This document shows, one piece after another, positions 37,849-48,009 of a stretch of 64,000 nt of DNA. This stretch comes from Stercorarius parasiticus. Taxonomy: Eukaryota; Chordata; Aves; Charadriiformes; Stercorariidae. The translations under genes were made by a program, and so were the position numbers. A model generated the notes under the pieces. It made no database searches and was not told where the DNA came from. It worked only from the letters and a program-made list of their open reading frames with translations. The DNA lies in NCBI GenBank assembly GCA_013396915.1, contig VWZL01000174.1, forward strand, positions 1-64,000. Reading direction: 5' to 3'. Position 1 is the first letter of the stretch. Every line of letters begins with the position of its first letter.

Positions 37849-38545
37849 GTCACTCCTGGACCAAGGGAAAAGCATTAAGTCTTCAAGAAGGTGGGAAATG
37901 CTTTCTCCTCTTCTCTTTTTCTCTTATTGTCGCCTTCTTCGCTGCCCAGAAGCAGCAAGCTAGTTCCAGCCTAAAGTGAGGGCTCACGGTAAGAGAAGGC
38001 TGGCGAGTCCCAGCAAAGCCCTTCCGCAGTAGGTTGAGTTTCACACACAGGAAAAGCCGAGCAGACGGAGGATCAGGCTGTCCGAGAAAGACTTTGCGGC
38101 TTGTTTAGCAACTTTGGCCAGGAAAATGCGTGCACGCTGAGTGCTTTAGAAAATAATGTATTCTTGTTCTGCTTTTTGAAAAACAACAACAACAAAAAGT
38201 TTTTAAAATAACAAGAGAAAAAGGGAAATTACATATATTTAAAGAGGAACTAATCTTCCTTCAGAGCAGTCTTTTAGAAANAGATGTGTCCATAACGGCC
38301 GCCTTGATGTCAGCGCCGGGGGAGGGGAGCGGAGCCCTCCCGGGGCAGAGGGGAGGGCTGCGGGGCGCTGCCGGCCCTGCNAATAATAATAAATAGATAC
38401 CAATAAATAATATCTCCCCGAACGCTAAGAGCCGGCAGAGCAGCGACCTGCTTTTTCACTGACTCCGGGAGTAATGAAGCTCCGAGGGGAAAAAAAAACC
38501 AAACCCAACCTACTAAGTAATCTTTTGTTTGCCCCTTTTAATCTG
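37849..38545 (-). promoter_or_regulatory. CISH: CISH 5' leader and proximal promoter (copy 1)
   Basis: Upstream of the CISH start on the minus strand, this holds the 5' UTR and proximal promoter; the transcription start is not visible. AT-rich tracts at about 38165-38250 and 38385-38420 include TATA-like runs, none convincing alone. An N-bounded foreign-looking GC-rich block interrupts it at 38281-38381. The same sequence recurs, without that block, up to 40357. Confidence 0.55.
38281..38381. other. GC-rich block bounded by single Ns
   Basis: There is one N at 38281 and one at 38381, with about 99 bp of very GC-rich sequence between them. In the second copy this position holds only 21 bp (40173-40193) of ordinary AT-rich sequence. 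The block ends with GGGGCGCTGCC, close to the GGGCGCTGCC that begins the GC-rich region at 40359. It looks like promoter-region sequence patched into the wrong place. Confidence 0.7.
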
Positions 38546-38571
38546 TTCCAGGAAGTGAGGGATTCCTGGAA
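38546..38571. promoter_or_regulatory. tandem STAT5-type GAS sites
   Basis: TTCCAGGAA (38546-38554) and TTCCTGGAA (38563-38571) both fit the TTCNNNGAA STAT consensus. They are separated by 8 bp, a spacing compatible with paired STAT5 dimers. They lie upstream of CISH exon 1 on the minus strand. Mammalian CISH promoters are known for clustered STAT5 sites that drive cytokine induction, so function is likely by family knowledge. Confidence 0.75.
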
Positions 38572-38600
38572 TCGCATTGTATTCGCATCACTCCGCCGAT

Positions 38601-39062
38601 NNNNNNNNNNNNNNNNNNNNNNNNNNNNNNNNNNNNNNNNNNNNNNNNNNNNNNNNNNNNNNNNNNNNNNNNNNNNNNNNNNNNNNNNNNNNNNNNNNNN
38701 NNNNNNNNNNNNNNNNNNNNNNNNNNNNNNNNNNNNNNNNNNNNNNNNNNNNNNNNNNNNNNNNNNNNNNNNNNNNNNNNNNNNNNNNNNNNNNNNNNNN
38801 NNNNNNNNNNNNNNNNNNNNNNNNNNNNNNNNNNNNNNNNNNNNNNNNNNNNNNNNNNNNNNNNNNNNNNNNNNNNNNNNNNNNNNNNNNNNNNNNNNNN
38901 NNNNNNNNNNNNNNNNNNNNNNNNNNNNNNNNNNNNNNNNNNNNNNNNNNNNNNNNNNNNNNNNNNNNNNNNNNNNNNNNNNNNNNNNNNNNNNNNNNNN
39001 NNNNNNNNNNNNNNNNNNNNNNNNNNNNNNNNNNNNNNNNNNNNNNNNNNNNNNNNNNNNNN
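38601..39062. other. assembly gap (462 N)
   Basis: This is an uninterrupted run of N. It falls in the CISH upstream region between two copies of the same sequence. The missing sequence is probably GC-rich, because the second copy passes straight from the shared sequence through one N into a GC-rich block. Open frames reported across the gap are meaningless. Confidence 0.99.
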
Positions 39063-40357
39063 GCTGATCATACAGACACTGAAGTGCCAACACACCAGTA
39101 CTAGACACTGGTACCAGAGAAGGGACTTGGATGTTACCTGTTTTACTAAACAGAGATGGTGTAACTATATATGCCCCCTGTGGCTTGTACAGAATGCTGT
39201 GTATGAGTAAGTCTGTACCTACATTTAATCTTATCCATAAAAGCAATAGAAAACCAAAATTACGTGTTTAGCATAAATATTTACTTAGAAATAGACAAAA
39301 ACATCTGAAGTCTGGGGAAGTTTTTCCCTGTAAGCAGTTTGTTTCCACTGGGACATTAGAGAACACCCACGGTCTCGGGTTTGTGTCCCCGCTGGTGCTG
39401 CACACACACCATTGAACAACACACTCTGAGCTTTTACTAATTTTTACTCCCCCAAAGACTTTGAATACCATGTCACTTTTCAGCAATAGAAAGCACGGAA
39501 ATCAGGAATCCTTTACAGTCCATGATTTTTGGCCATGGAATCTAAAAAGCAGACAGATAGGACACACACGCACAGTTCAGCACTCAGCCAGCGTAAGTCA
39601 TTCCCATTCCATTACAATCACACATGGCAACTCACACAAGCCGAAAAACCGTCCCAGAGAATCTTACTAATTACAGTTATCAAACCACAGCTTTTAAAAG
39701 AAGGCTGCAAAGTATCTTACCCCTGAACACAGAGGATCATGTCACTCCTGGACCAAGGGAAAAGCATTAAGTCTTCAAGAAGGTGGGAAATGCTTTCTCC
39801 TCTTCTCTTTTTCTCTTATTGTCGCCTTCTTCGCTGCCCAGAAGCAGCAAGCTAGTTCCAGCCTAAAGTGAGGGCTCACGGTAAGAGAAGGCTGGCGAGT
39901 CCCAGCAAAGCCCTTCCGCAGTAGGTTGAGTTTCACACACAGGAAAAGCCGAGCAGACGGAGGATCAGGCTGTCCGAGAAAGACTTTGCGGCTTGTTTAG
40001 CAACTTTGGCCAGGAAAATGCGTGCACGCTGAGTGCTTTAGAAAATAATGTATTCTTGTTCTGCTTTTTGAAAAACAACAACAACAAAAAGTTTTTAAAA
40101 TAACAAGAGAAAAAGGGAAATTACATATATTTAAAGAGGAACTAATCTTCCTTCAGAGCAGTCTTTTAGAAAAAAATATTCAGAGCACTCTGAAATAATA
40201 ATAAATAGATACCAATAAATAATATCTCCCCGAACGCTAAGAGCCGGCAGAGCAGCGACCTGCTTTTTCACTGACTCCGGGAGTAATGAAGCTCCGAGGG
40301 GAAAAAAAAACCAAACCCAACCTACTAAGTAATCTTTTGTTTGCCCCTTTTAATCTG
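39063..40357. repeat. direct duplication flanking the gap, copy 2
   Basis: This is the second copy of 37171-38545. It begins directly at the end of the N gap and ends at a single N (40358). It carries the intron-1 end, CISH exon 1 and leader. In place of the N-bounded block it has the short near-palindrome TTCAGAGCACTCTGAA (40179-40194). It lacks the tandem STAT sites because it ends one base before them. Confidence 0.9.
39721..39740 (-). pseudogene. CISH: duplicate of CISH exon 1 coding segment
   Basis: This is an identical 20-nt coding segment with an identical GTAAGA donor, inside copy 2 of the duplicated block. No second copy of exons 2 and 3 exists in the window. It is therefore either an assembly artefact (preferred) or, if real, an alternative first exon encoding the same seven residues. 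Confidence 0.8.
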
Positions 40358-40358
40358 N

Positions 40359-40610
40359 GGGCGCTGCCAATGGGCGCCGCCGCCGCCGCCCGCCCGCCAA
40401 TGGGCGCCGCCGCCCGCCCGCCAATGGGCAACGCCCCCGCCCCGCCGCGGGCGGAGCGCGGGGGAGCGCGGAGAGGGGCGGAGAGGCGGGGAGCTCCCCT
40501 TGCGCTTTCCGCCAGCCCCGCCGGGGTGTCGGCCGGCTGCGGCGGGGAGCGGGTGCTGTCGTGTCTCGCTGGACGGGCAGCGGAAATAAGGTTGTCACAC
40601 TAGCCCTGTG
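40359..40610. promoter_or_regulatory. GC-rich promoter block with three CCAAT boxes
   Basis: CpG-dense sequence begins after the N at 40358. CCAATGGG occurs at 40367, 40397 and 40421 (spacing 30 and 24 bp) within a GCCGCC/GCCCGCCCG-rich tandem unit. The plus orientation of CCAAT suits NF-Y-dependent transcription to the right, though NF-Y sites work both ways. It could be the upstream part of the CISH promoter, an upstream MAPKAPK3 promoter as in human, or both. Confidence 0.6.
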
Positions 40611-41009
40611 TCTTGGTCACCTGGGAATCCCGTGGGAGTTGGGATTTCAGCTCGGCTGAGTATCCTGGAAAAGGTTGCACCGCCACCATTTTGTCCTGCG
40701 TTTATAGATCGTTGTCAAGTTAAAATCGGGTGACCCAGGAGGAAACATTTCAGTTCCTTTTAGGGTTATTGAACCTTTGATGTTTAAGCACTTTATAACA
40801 AAAGCTTGATTGTTCTTTTCCTGCCATGAGTTTCCACCTCTTCACGTATCAGAGATGAGGGAGAAGGTGAGAGTGGGCTGCCTGTCACCTCCATTGAAGT
40901 ACAATGAATATTTAAAAATCAGTAATCGTTGTGCTGTTTGGAACCAAATTGGATGGAGCCATGAGGGGAGGGGAAGGTGATGGTAAGGGTAAGGTTAGAA
41001 GGATGTTCT
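40611..41009. other. non-coding spacer
   Basis: This stretch falls from CpG-rich to ordinary composition. No open frame, repeat or strong splice donor is seen that would mark the end of a first exon starting in the GC-rich block. Confidence 0.4.
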
Positions 41010-41216
41010 CACGGGCAGGACACGAGCCTGAGAGTGGGAAGCCTATGTTCAGCTCCTGACTCAGCCTTCAACTCCCCACTCTTTGATTTAGCAGCCGGTT
41101 AGCCTTCTCATGCTTCCATTCCTTGTTGCTACTACATCAGGGACAGCACGGCAATGAGTGCTACTAATAATACTGAGCTATTCAGAGAGAGAGGTGCTGT
41201 GGGCCATCTAAGTACC
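41010..41216 (+). repeat. diverged MIR-like SINE
   Basis: GAGTGGGAAGCCTATGTTCA, then GCTCCTGACTCAGCC, a pyrimidine-rich 'ttagccttctcatgcttccattcc', GCTACTAATAATACTGAG and a final 'gaggtgctgtgggccatctaagtacc' follow the order of a sauropsid MIR. That order is a tRNA-related head, 'cctcagtttcc', 'ataataatactga' and 'gcgctatataagtac'. It is highly diverged. The call is from remembered consensus order, not an alignment. Confidence 0.35.
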
Positions 41217-41237
41217 CCGAGGGATGGGTACTTAGAT
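41206..41237. repeat. hairpin with 12-bp perfect arms
   Basis: ATCTAAGTACCC (41206-41217) and GGGTACTTAGAT (41226-41237) are exact reverse complements around an 8-nt loop. No T run follows, so it is not a terminator-like element. The left arm overlaps the tail of the MIR-like repeat. Confidence 0.85.
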
Positions 41238-44200
41238 ACCCCAGTTTGCTTCTGATCTGAAGACAGACTTCAGCCGACACTGCATCTGAATACATTAAAT
41301 CCCCAGCAGGGGCCGGGGGAGAGCAGGGGAGAGCGGAATTTCAATCCTCACCCTTTCTGTGCACAGCAAGTGCTAGAGTCAGAAGGTATCGAAGGCTGTA
41401 CCTTTGCCCTTCAGTTCTGGCACGGGGCTGCAGGGGGATGCCTGCAGGCATGTGCTCCTTCAGATTTATTTAATAATTTTATATATATATGATAATTATT
41501 AGCATTATTTAAAACCTCCTGTTATGTTGGTGGTGCTGCAGCATGATGGATTTGAACAGAGCTGGACTAGAGGGTAGGAAGTGGCTGCTGTCTGCTGCAA
41601 ACTGTAGTTAACCTGCACATTCAGAAGGTGTTTCATCTTCAGCCTTGGAGAGGACGCTGAGATGATAGCTGTAGTGTGCCCTGAGGCAGGAGTGCTGCGG
41701 CCCAGCATAGACACTGAGCAGCTGTCTTTACATGTTTTTTTTACTTAGAATTGGGCTCCATCTAGTGACCTTCTTCTGGAAAAGTCTTTATGTGCAGGCT
41801 GTGTGCTGTCTGAGTAGCCATTTCTATCTTGGGAGCAGGAAATCTATGCTAAGAACTCTACAGTGGAAACATCATGTGCAGTTGGCAGCAGTTGGCAGCT
41901 CCGAACTTCTGCTCTGTGGAAGCAGCATAGGTGTCCCCACCACTGCAGAGACCGTGTTATTCAGTGTGCATCACATGCTGATGCACTGGGTTTCTACCAG
42001 CACTCACTATATCTGTGCCGCTCTTTTCATGAGTCTTAAAGGGCCCTGAAATTAAATGGAAGTAGCTAACGAGTATGAGAATTAATGAAAGGAGTTTCAT
42101 CTTCATTAGAAACTTTTGTAGAGGTGGTCCATATCAAAAAAATGTTCAGGCTAGTGCTGGGGTTATTTTATGTACAAAATTAGTGATTGGTTTTAAGTCA
42201 GGAGTGTTCAGCAGTACTTCATCACTCTACCTGAACGTTTTGCCTCTTGCTGGCATTCCTCATGCCCACAGTAATGCCCTAAGTAGAAAACACAACAGTG
42301 TGCCCAATTTGCCAGCGCCCCAGGCCTAGTGCAGTCAGTTACCTGTGCACAGCCAATATAAATTGATGTCATTCCAACAAATTAGTTGTTTAAACCCAGT
42401 TTATACTGATATAAGGGTTCAGTGTTGCAGAGGAATTGACAAGAAATACTGTTGAGCAATATCAGTCAGTGATAGGCTTTATTTATCAAAGGTATCAAAG
42501 AAAGCTCACAGTAAAGTCAGGGAGGTAAGAAAATCCAGAAATCGTGAGACAGTTAGTCCCTTAGGAAAGTTCACCAACACAACAGCACCATCTACTGATG
42601 AGAAGACAGGCGGCCAGAGCCCCATTCCCACTGAGGGTAAATTAGGCTGCTTCAGCTGTACAGTCGGACATTTCCATAATTGCGTAGAGTTGGTGTAAAT
42701 GTAAAGTGACATCCAAAATCATAACTCTTGAGAGACGTCTGTGTGTCTGGAGGTTACATGTACCTTCACTGTAAGTTCATACATGAAAGACAGGCCCTCT
42801 GGCCGCTGTGTGGCCATAAGGCCATCTCTGACCCTTGCCCTGTGTTGTAATGTAAGGAATAACATATGACTGAACAAACATTAACAATGATAAGCATCTA
42901 TCCCTTGTTTAGATGGGCCATCTCATTATTTCAGTAGGGCACACCAATGTCTGTAATCAACAACACAAGAGGGTGATGAACTTACCGTTGTGGTTTTGAT
43001 TTCCCAACCTGGTGTACAGCAATGGAGTCTCCAGGGTGTGGGTGGGCTGTGCCGTGGATGCAGGGACATCTGAGCTGGCTCCAGGCAGAAGTTAAGATGT
43101 GCAGGACAGCAACAAGCTTCATTTTGGGCGCCAAAAAAATACCTTGGTGTTCCTGTAAGGAACTCAAGATATTCATTGTCCCTGAGCTTGCTGGCATGTG
43201 GTGACCTACAAGATGATTGCAGTGTGGCATCTGTTAGCAACTTTTCTGTTTGTATCAAATGCTGTGTTTCTACAAAGATTGTATTCCTGAGTGGCCTGGA
43301 ATGGAAGGCCACCCCAGGACCGTCAGACTATGTTGCTATACCCATTAGTTGGAGGATCTCTTTCAATGAAAGAGAGAGATTTACATCTTGTGCTCCCCTG
43401 CAGCATAAAATGAAGCACCATCTTCTGAAGACAGATTGGAAGATTTGTGATGCTTTTGATTTATGATGCTTCTATGAAAAAACCTGTCTTTTTTTTCCTC
43501 TCTGCTGGAATGGAAATGTCCAACCAGTATCTCTCTGACTCCCTCTGTCAATGAGCTCCTTCTGCTCTAAGATCCCCAGACAGCAACCCTTAGTGGAGGA
43601 GCAGGGATGGAGCCTCCCCAAACCTTCTCGATGACCAAGACAAGGTATCTGTAATAAGGTGTCTCAGTCCAGGATTATAAAAGCAACTGTCCTACCCTTT
43701 TCTGTATTTCTGTAGAAAAATACCTACTGAGTATGTGCTAACAGGGAGGAGGTAAACTTGAGGAACTAAGTCAGGTATTGGGACACAGTCTCCAGGTTGT
43801 GAGACTGGTGCTCTTGAGACTTCCCTTTCTTTCACTAGCATCTGGTTTGTAGATAGAATTTGTAATTCCTCCTAGAAACCATGTTGTATTCCCAGGTCAG
43901 GGCAGAGGGTGTTGAGAATAAAAGAGAAGTTGTTCTAGTATGGTGATCACAAAGCATCAGGTAAACATGACTGCCTATGAAAGAGCTCTATAAACGTGTT
44001 TTTACCTCAGCAATGGAGAGAAAAGAGCTAGGCTGTTTGCTGATGAACTAGGAAAGTTGTATGGGTAATAGAAACTATTTCAGTTTCTGGCTTGCTGTTG
44101 GGCTTTTTTTTTCTTCTTTTTTCTTTTTACCCTTTTTTTTTTCCTTTTTGATAAGCCTGAGACAGATACCTCCAGAGCAGAACTGAAAGACAGACGAAAA

Positions 44201-47200
44201 ACCATGTATATAGTCTCTGTTTCAGATCACTGTGCACATGACAGACTAAACTAAAGATCCTACATGAAGCTTCTTTTCTTCTCTTTCATATCACAATATT
44301 GTTCTGTAGAGCTGCCCTTTCTTTTAATATCACAGACGCAGTTTCTGAAGCACTTCCTGAGAGATTTAATAAGGTTGTCGCAACCGCCCAATCAGACAAA
44401 GCTGTGTCCTTACTTCAACCTGACAATACAGAGGATTTTCTCTTTGGTGACACCTATATAATGCATCCCAGAGAGTGGATTTCTCATAACACCAGAAAAA
44501 AAAATATATATAGCTGTTACTCAGAGGAAGTAATCTTTCAGAAAAACAAGTCACTATATTTTCAGCTGATGGTGATATTTTCTTTATTGTAGCTGATATT
44601 GATTTCCACAAGACATTGCCATCAAAGAACTAACCTCTGTGCAAATCACTTTTGTCTATAAATAAACTCAGGTAACACTAGCATTCAGATAAGTATCACT
44701 CCTCCAAAATATGCCATCCCTCAGAGAACGTTTGATGACATAGCTTTCCTAGCTCTCCAGGTGAGAGCAAACTCAGATAATTCATTTCATTTTTGTTAAG
44801 AAAAGAGATATTTGAAAGTCTGAAATGTCTTTGATCCCAGATATTACTGTTAGTGAATTGCAACAGCATGGCAGAAAGGCAGTGAAAATACCCAGTGGGA
44901 CAGCCAAAATTAACCTTCCGTACTTAAGCAGTAGTGCTCTCTGCTCACGGGTATCTGTGATATCCAAGACATGATCAAGTCAGGAACAGCATGTCCAAAC
45001 TGCATGCTGGCTAAAATATGAAGCTTCACAGGGTTAACACACCAGCTTAGAGAAATGGGGCTGCTGCCCCAAAGCTTATTGCAAGATTAGGGCCTTATTG
45101 TTTGCTTATTTTCTCCTATAAGCTACTCTTCTAGTTTGGGGCAAGGCAGGCATAGCTGAGCTACTAAATTCTCTCTTGAAATGAGTTGTTTTGTGTTGTT
45201 GCTGTTGGGGATTTTTGGTAAAAACAGGATTAATATTTAATTTACAGTTTTAGGGATTTTTGTGAGGATGATAGAACTTTTGCCGTAGTGGGCTCTTATC
45301 CTGTAATAGTACTGTGGTTTTTTTAAACTTCAAAAAGCAAACATCAATAAATAAATAAAAATGTCTTTTTCAATGACAAATGTCCCCCAGCACAATAAGC
45401 TGCAGTGGGCCTGTCAGCATGTCCTCCAACAGTATCTCCAAAGGATGCTAACACAGCTCAACCTGCCACGAGCACAGAGAGAAGCCCTAGTATCTGCAGT
45501 GCAAGTTTTTGATCATATGAGATGTAATTCCCAGGATGATCTAAAACTGGCATTTGAAAGCAGACATTGTGAGAAGTGCTCCCAGAGCTAGACGGGGGGA
45601 CAACTACAGCCAACATGATGGCACTGCACTTGCATGCCTTCAGGATGTCAGAGGTGTTGCGGTTGAGTGGTCAACCCATTTGTTAACTCCAGGATGCGTG
45701 TGCCTGGCCCCAGTGTGCTTGTCCCTCCCCCAGAGCTTCTCAGAGAAATTATAAAACCTTAAGCAGCTTAAGAGAAGGATATTGCACAAATGAATGTTCT
45801 CAGCTCTGTACAAACTGCGTGTGGATTGTAAAGGCTGGGATTTACAAGTGCAGGTACTTCAGAGTGGGTACCCAACAGGGGTTTGCGGGTACAGTCACCT
45901 AAGACACCACACCAGGTCACCAGAGCAGAGTCGTTTCACTACTGCAGCACCCAAACCAGACTGCTCTGGGGCTGCCCAGCATGGTCAGAATAACACTGAA
46001 TAAAAAGCATCAACTAAGCAAAATCAGGAGAGATGTCTGGTGGAAAACATGTAGAATTTTAGTATAACAGCATGGGATACTTTTGCCTGTTACAGTATCA
46101 GATTGCCACCTTGTTACTTGTGAAAATACTCTGTTACAAAGACTTTTAGATGTTGAGATATACTGTCTTTGTCACTGGTTTTAAAGATTTTCTGCACATG
46201 ATATTTGTGTTTTGCCTGGCGATGCGCTTTGTGCTCAGACAGCCTATCTAAGACAAAAAATGAACACAAAGAGCAAGGGAATGTATTTGCTTTTTATTCC
46301 TCAGCTGTGGTCATCCTTGTGTACAGTGAGGCTATTTGATACTTGGGTTGGTGCTGGAAAGGCTCTTTTGCAGTTTATGGTGGGTGAAATTAGCAGAGGG
46401 TTGGTGTAAGGCCTTATTAACCATGATTCACACTGGATTTTTAAGGTCTTTGCCCTGTTTAAACTTATTACTGGTTGCTGGTGAAACAGTGAACCTTGCT
46501 AAGACCATATATAGACAATACTGAGTAGTGAACCCAAACACGTGTAGCTTTCAGTAAGATAACATTTCAAGCAGTGAACTTGAAAAATGTATTTTGTATC
46601 CTACCAGTTGAACTCTCAGTGGGAGACTGTTCATAACTGAGATGTGAACCAACTAACTTCAAACAGAAGAATACTGTCTTATTCCCTCATCTTTCCTCCT
46701 TTCCTTCCACGCAAAGCTTATTTTGTAGAAGCTCATTCTTGTAATAGTTAGAAAGAGTCATAATTTCTTAATGAAATTCCTTGCTTCTGACACACACGGT
46801 AAAAAATAGCAACCCCTTAAGTAGACATCTGTTTGGAATTTTTGCACTGTTTAATATTTCCCAGAATAGGGCCATAAATTGCCTTCTGCTAGCTGCAATG
46901 TGCTCGCCACCATAACAACTGCTTGCTTTGGTCAGCCACAGACTTTTGTGTAAGAGTTACGTGGAAAGATCAGAAGTGTGGCAGGGAATGGGAGCTACAA
47001 ATTGGTGTGAACAAGTATATTTCTCAAATTATAAAATATAGAAAAGAACTGAGAGATTTAGAAGTTTTATGAAGGGTCTGGCCCCTGGTGACTGTGAGCT
47101 GGGAAGAGGACTATAGTTATCTGTTGCAAAGAGAAGGAAATTACCATCTAGGACAAATAAAACAGCAAATACAGGCAGAAGGTGTGGGAAGGAAAATAAG

Positions 47201-48009
47201 AGCAAGCTGCTGACTACAGAACAGTGTTACTGAAGGTTTGCAACCTGGGAGCTTACTGTTAGGTCTACGTTTCCCTGAGATTGCCACAGTGGGAGGTGGT
47301 GCAAAGCCTAAGAAGGCTGGAAGACAAACCTGAGAAGGAAAGGTTGGAAATAGTTGTGTTCCTCTGGGATTTGATTAGCCCAGAATAGGTGGACTGAATA
47401 AGGGGACCAGGCCCTTCAGTAGCTGAGCTGCTGAAAGCCTGGAAGGGAAACCTGAGGCAGAATAGCTGTAGTGTCACGTCACATGGCAATACACTGCAGA
47501 TCTGCATCCAGCTCAGTTGGACTACTTTTTATCCCTTGGAGAAAGGACTCATTAGCCCTTTTAATTATTTTCCTAACTGCTAGAACTCCAGATGCCATTA
47601 TGTTATGTAAAATGACAAATGTATTTTTAACTCGTAAAGCATGTGAACTTTAAGCTCTTTCCAGTGATACAAATACAGCTCCATTTCAATGCATGACTCA
47701 TCTTCACATGTAGGAAAAACTCAGCATTTCACATCCCTATAACTACGCTCCGTGCCCCAGCGATGAGTGACAGTTGCTGTGGGAACCATCACTTTTAATA
47801 TCCTGACTGTGCACACAAAAGTGCAAAGCCATACCGACTGCTTATTTGGCAGAAAAGCTCGCCTTTAATACCAGCGCCTACTATTTCAATGAACTGCGGT
47901 GCCTGAAGGATTGTAGTCTGCCCAGCAGCGAATCTCAACGCTGCGCTCCACAGCAACGGCTTTACTGTTGAAAAGAGGTTTTAGAGTGGACGTGTCGAGA
48001 CTTTCCCCT
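41238..48009. other. non-coding stretch between CISH and MAPKAPK3 promoters
   Basis: No gene is recognised. The stretch holds a 14-bp perfect palindrome (41438-41451), an AT run at about 41470-41510, a long pyrimidine tract at about 44105-44150, and an AATAAATAAATAAA run near 45347-45360 directly before a 76-codon frame (45361-45591) of unknown nature. Two X-box-like motifs lie at 47773-47786 and 47945-47957, close to the CpG island. Confidence 0.45.

Larger units (their letters stand above)
37171..38545. repeat. direct duplication flanking the gap, copy 1
   Basis: Positions 37171-38280 reappear at 39063-40172 (offset 1892), and 38382-38545 reappear at 40194-40357 (offset 1812). By eye the copies are identical apart from the N-bounded block. 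Each is interrupted at its right end by N: copy 1 runs on 55 bp further into the gap and copy 2 stops at a single N. Perfect identity beside a gap points to assembly duplication rather than an old genomic event. Confidence 0.9.

Noticed and set aside
38425..39246. Long open frames crossing 38601-39062
   Set aside because: They consist mostly of undetermined residues translated from the N gap.
41438..41451. 14-bp perfect palindrome ATGCCTGCAGGCAT
   Set aside because: It is self-complementary but isolated, with no flanking structure and no promoter; probably coincidental.
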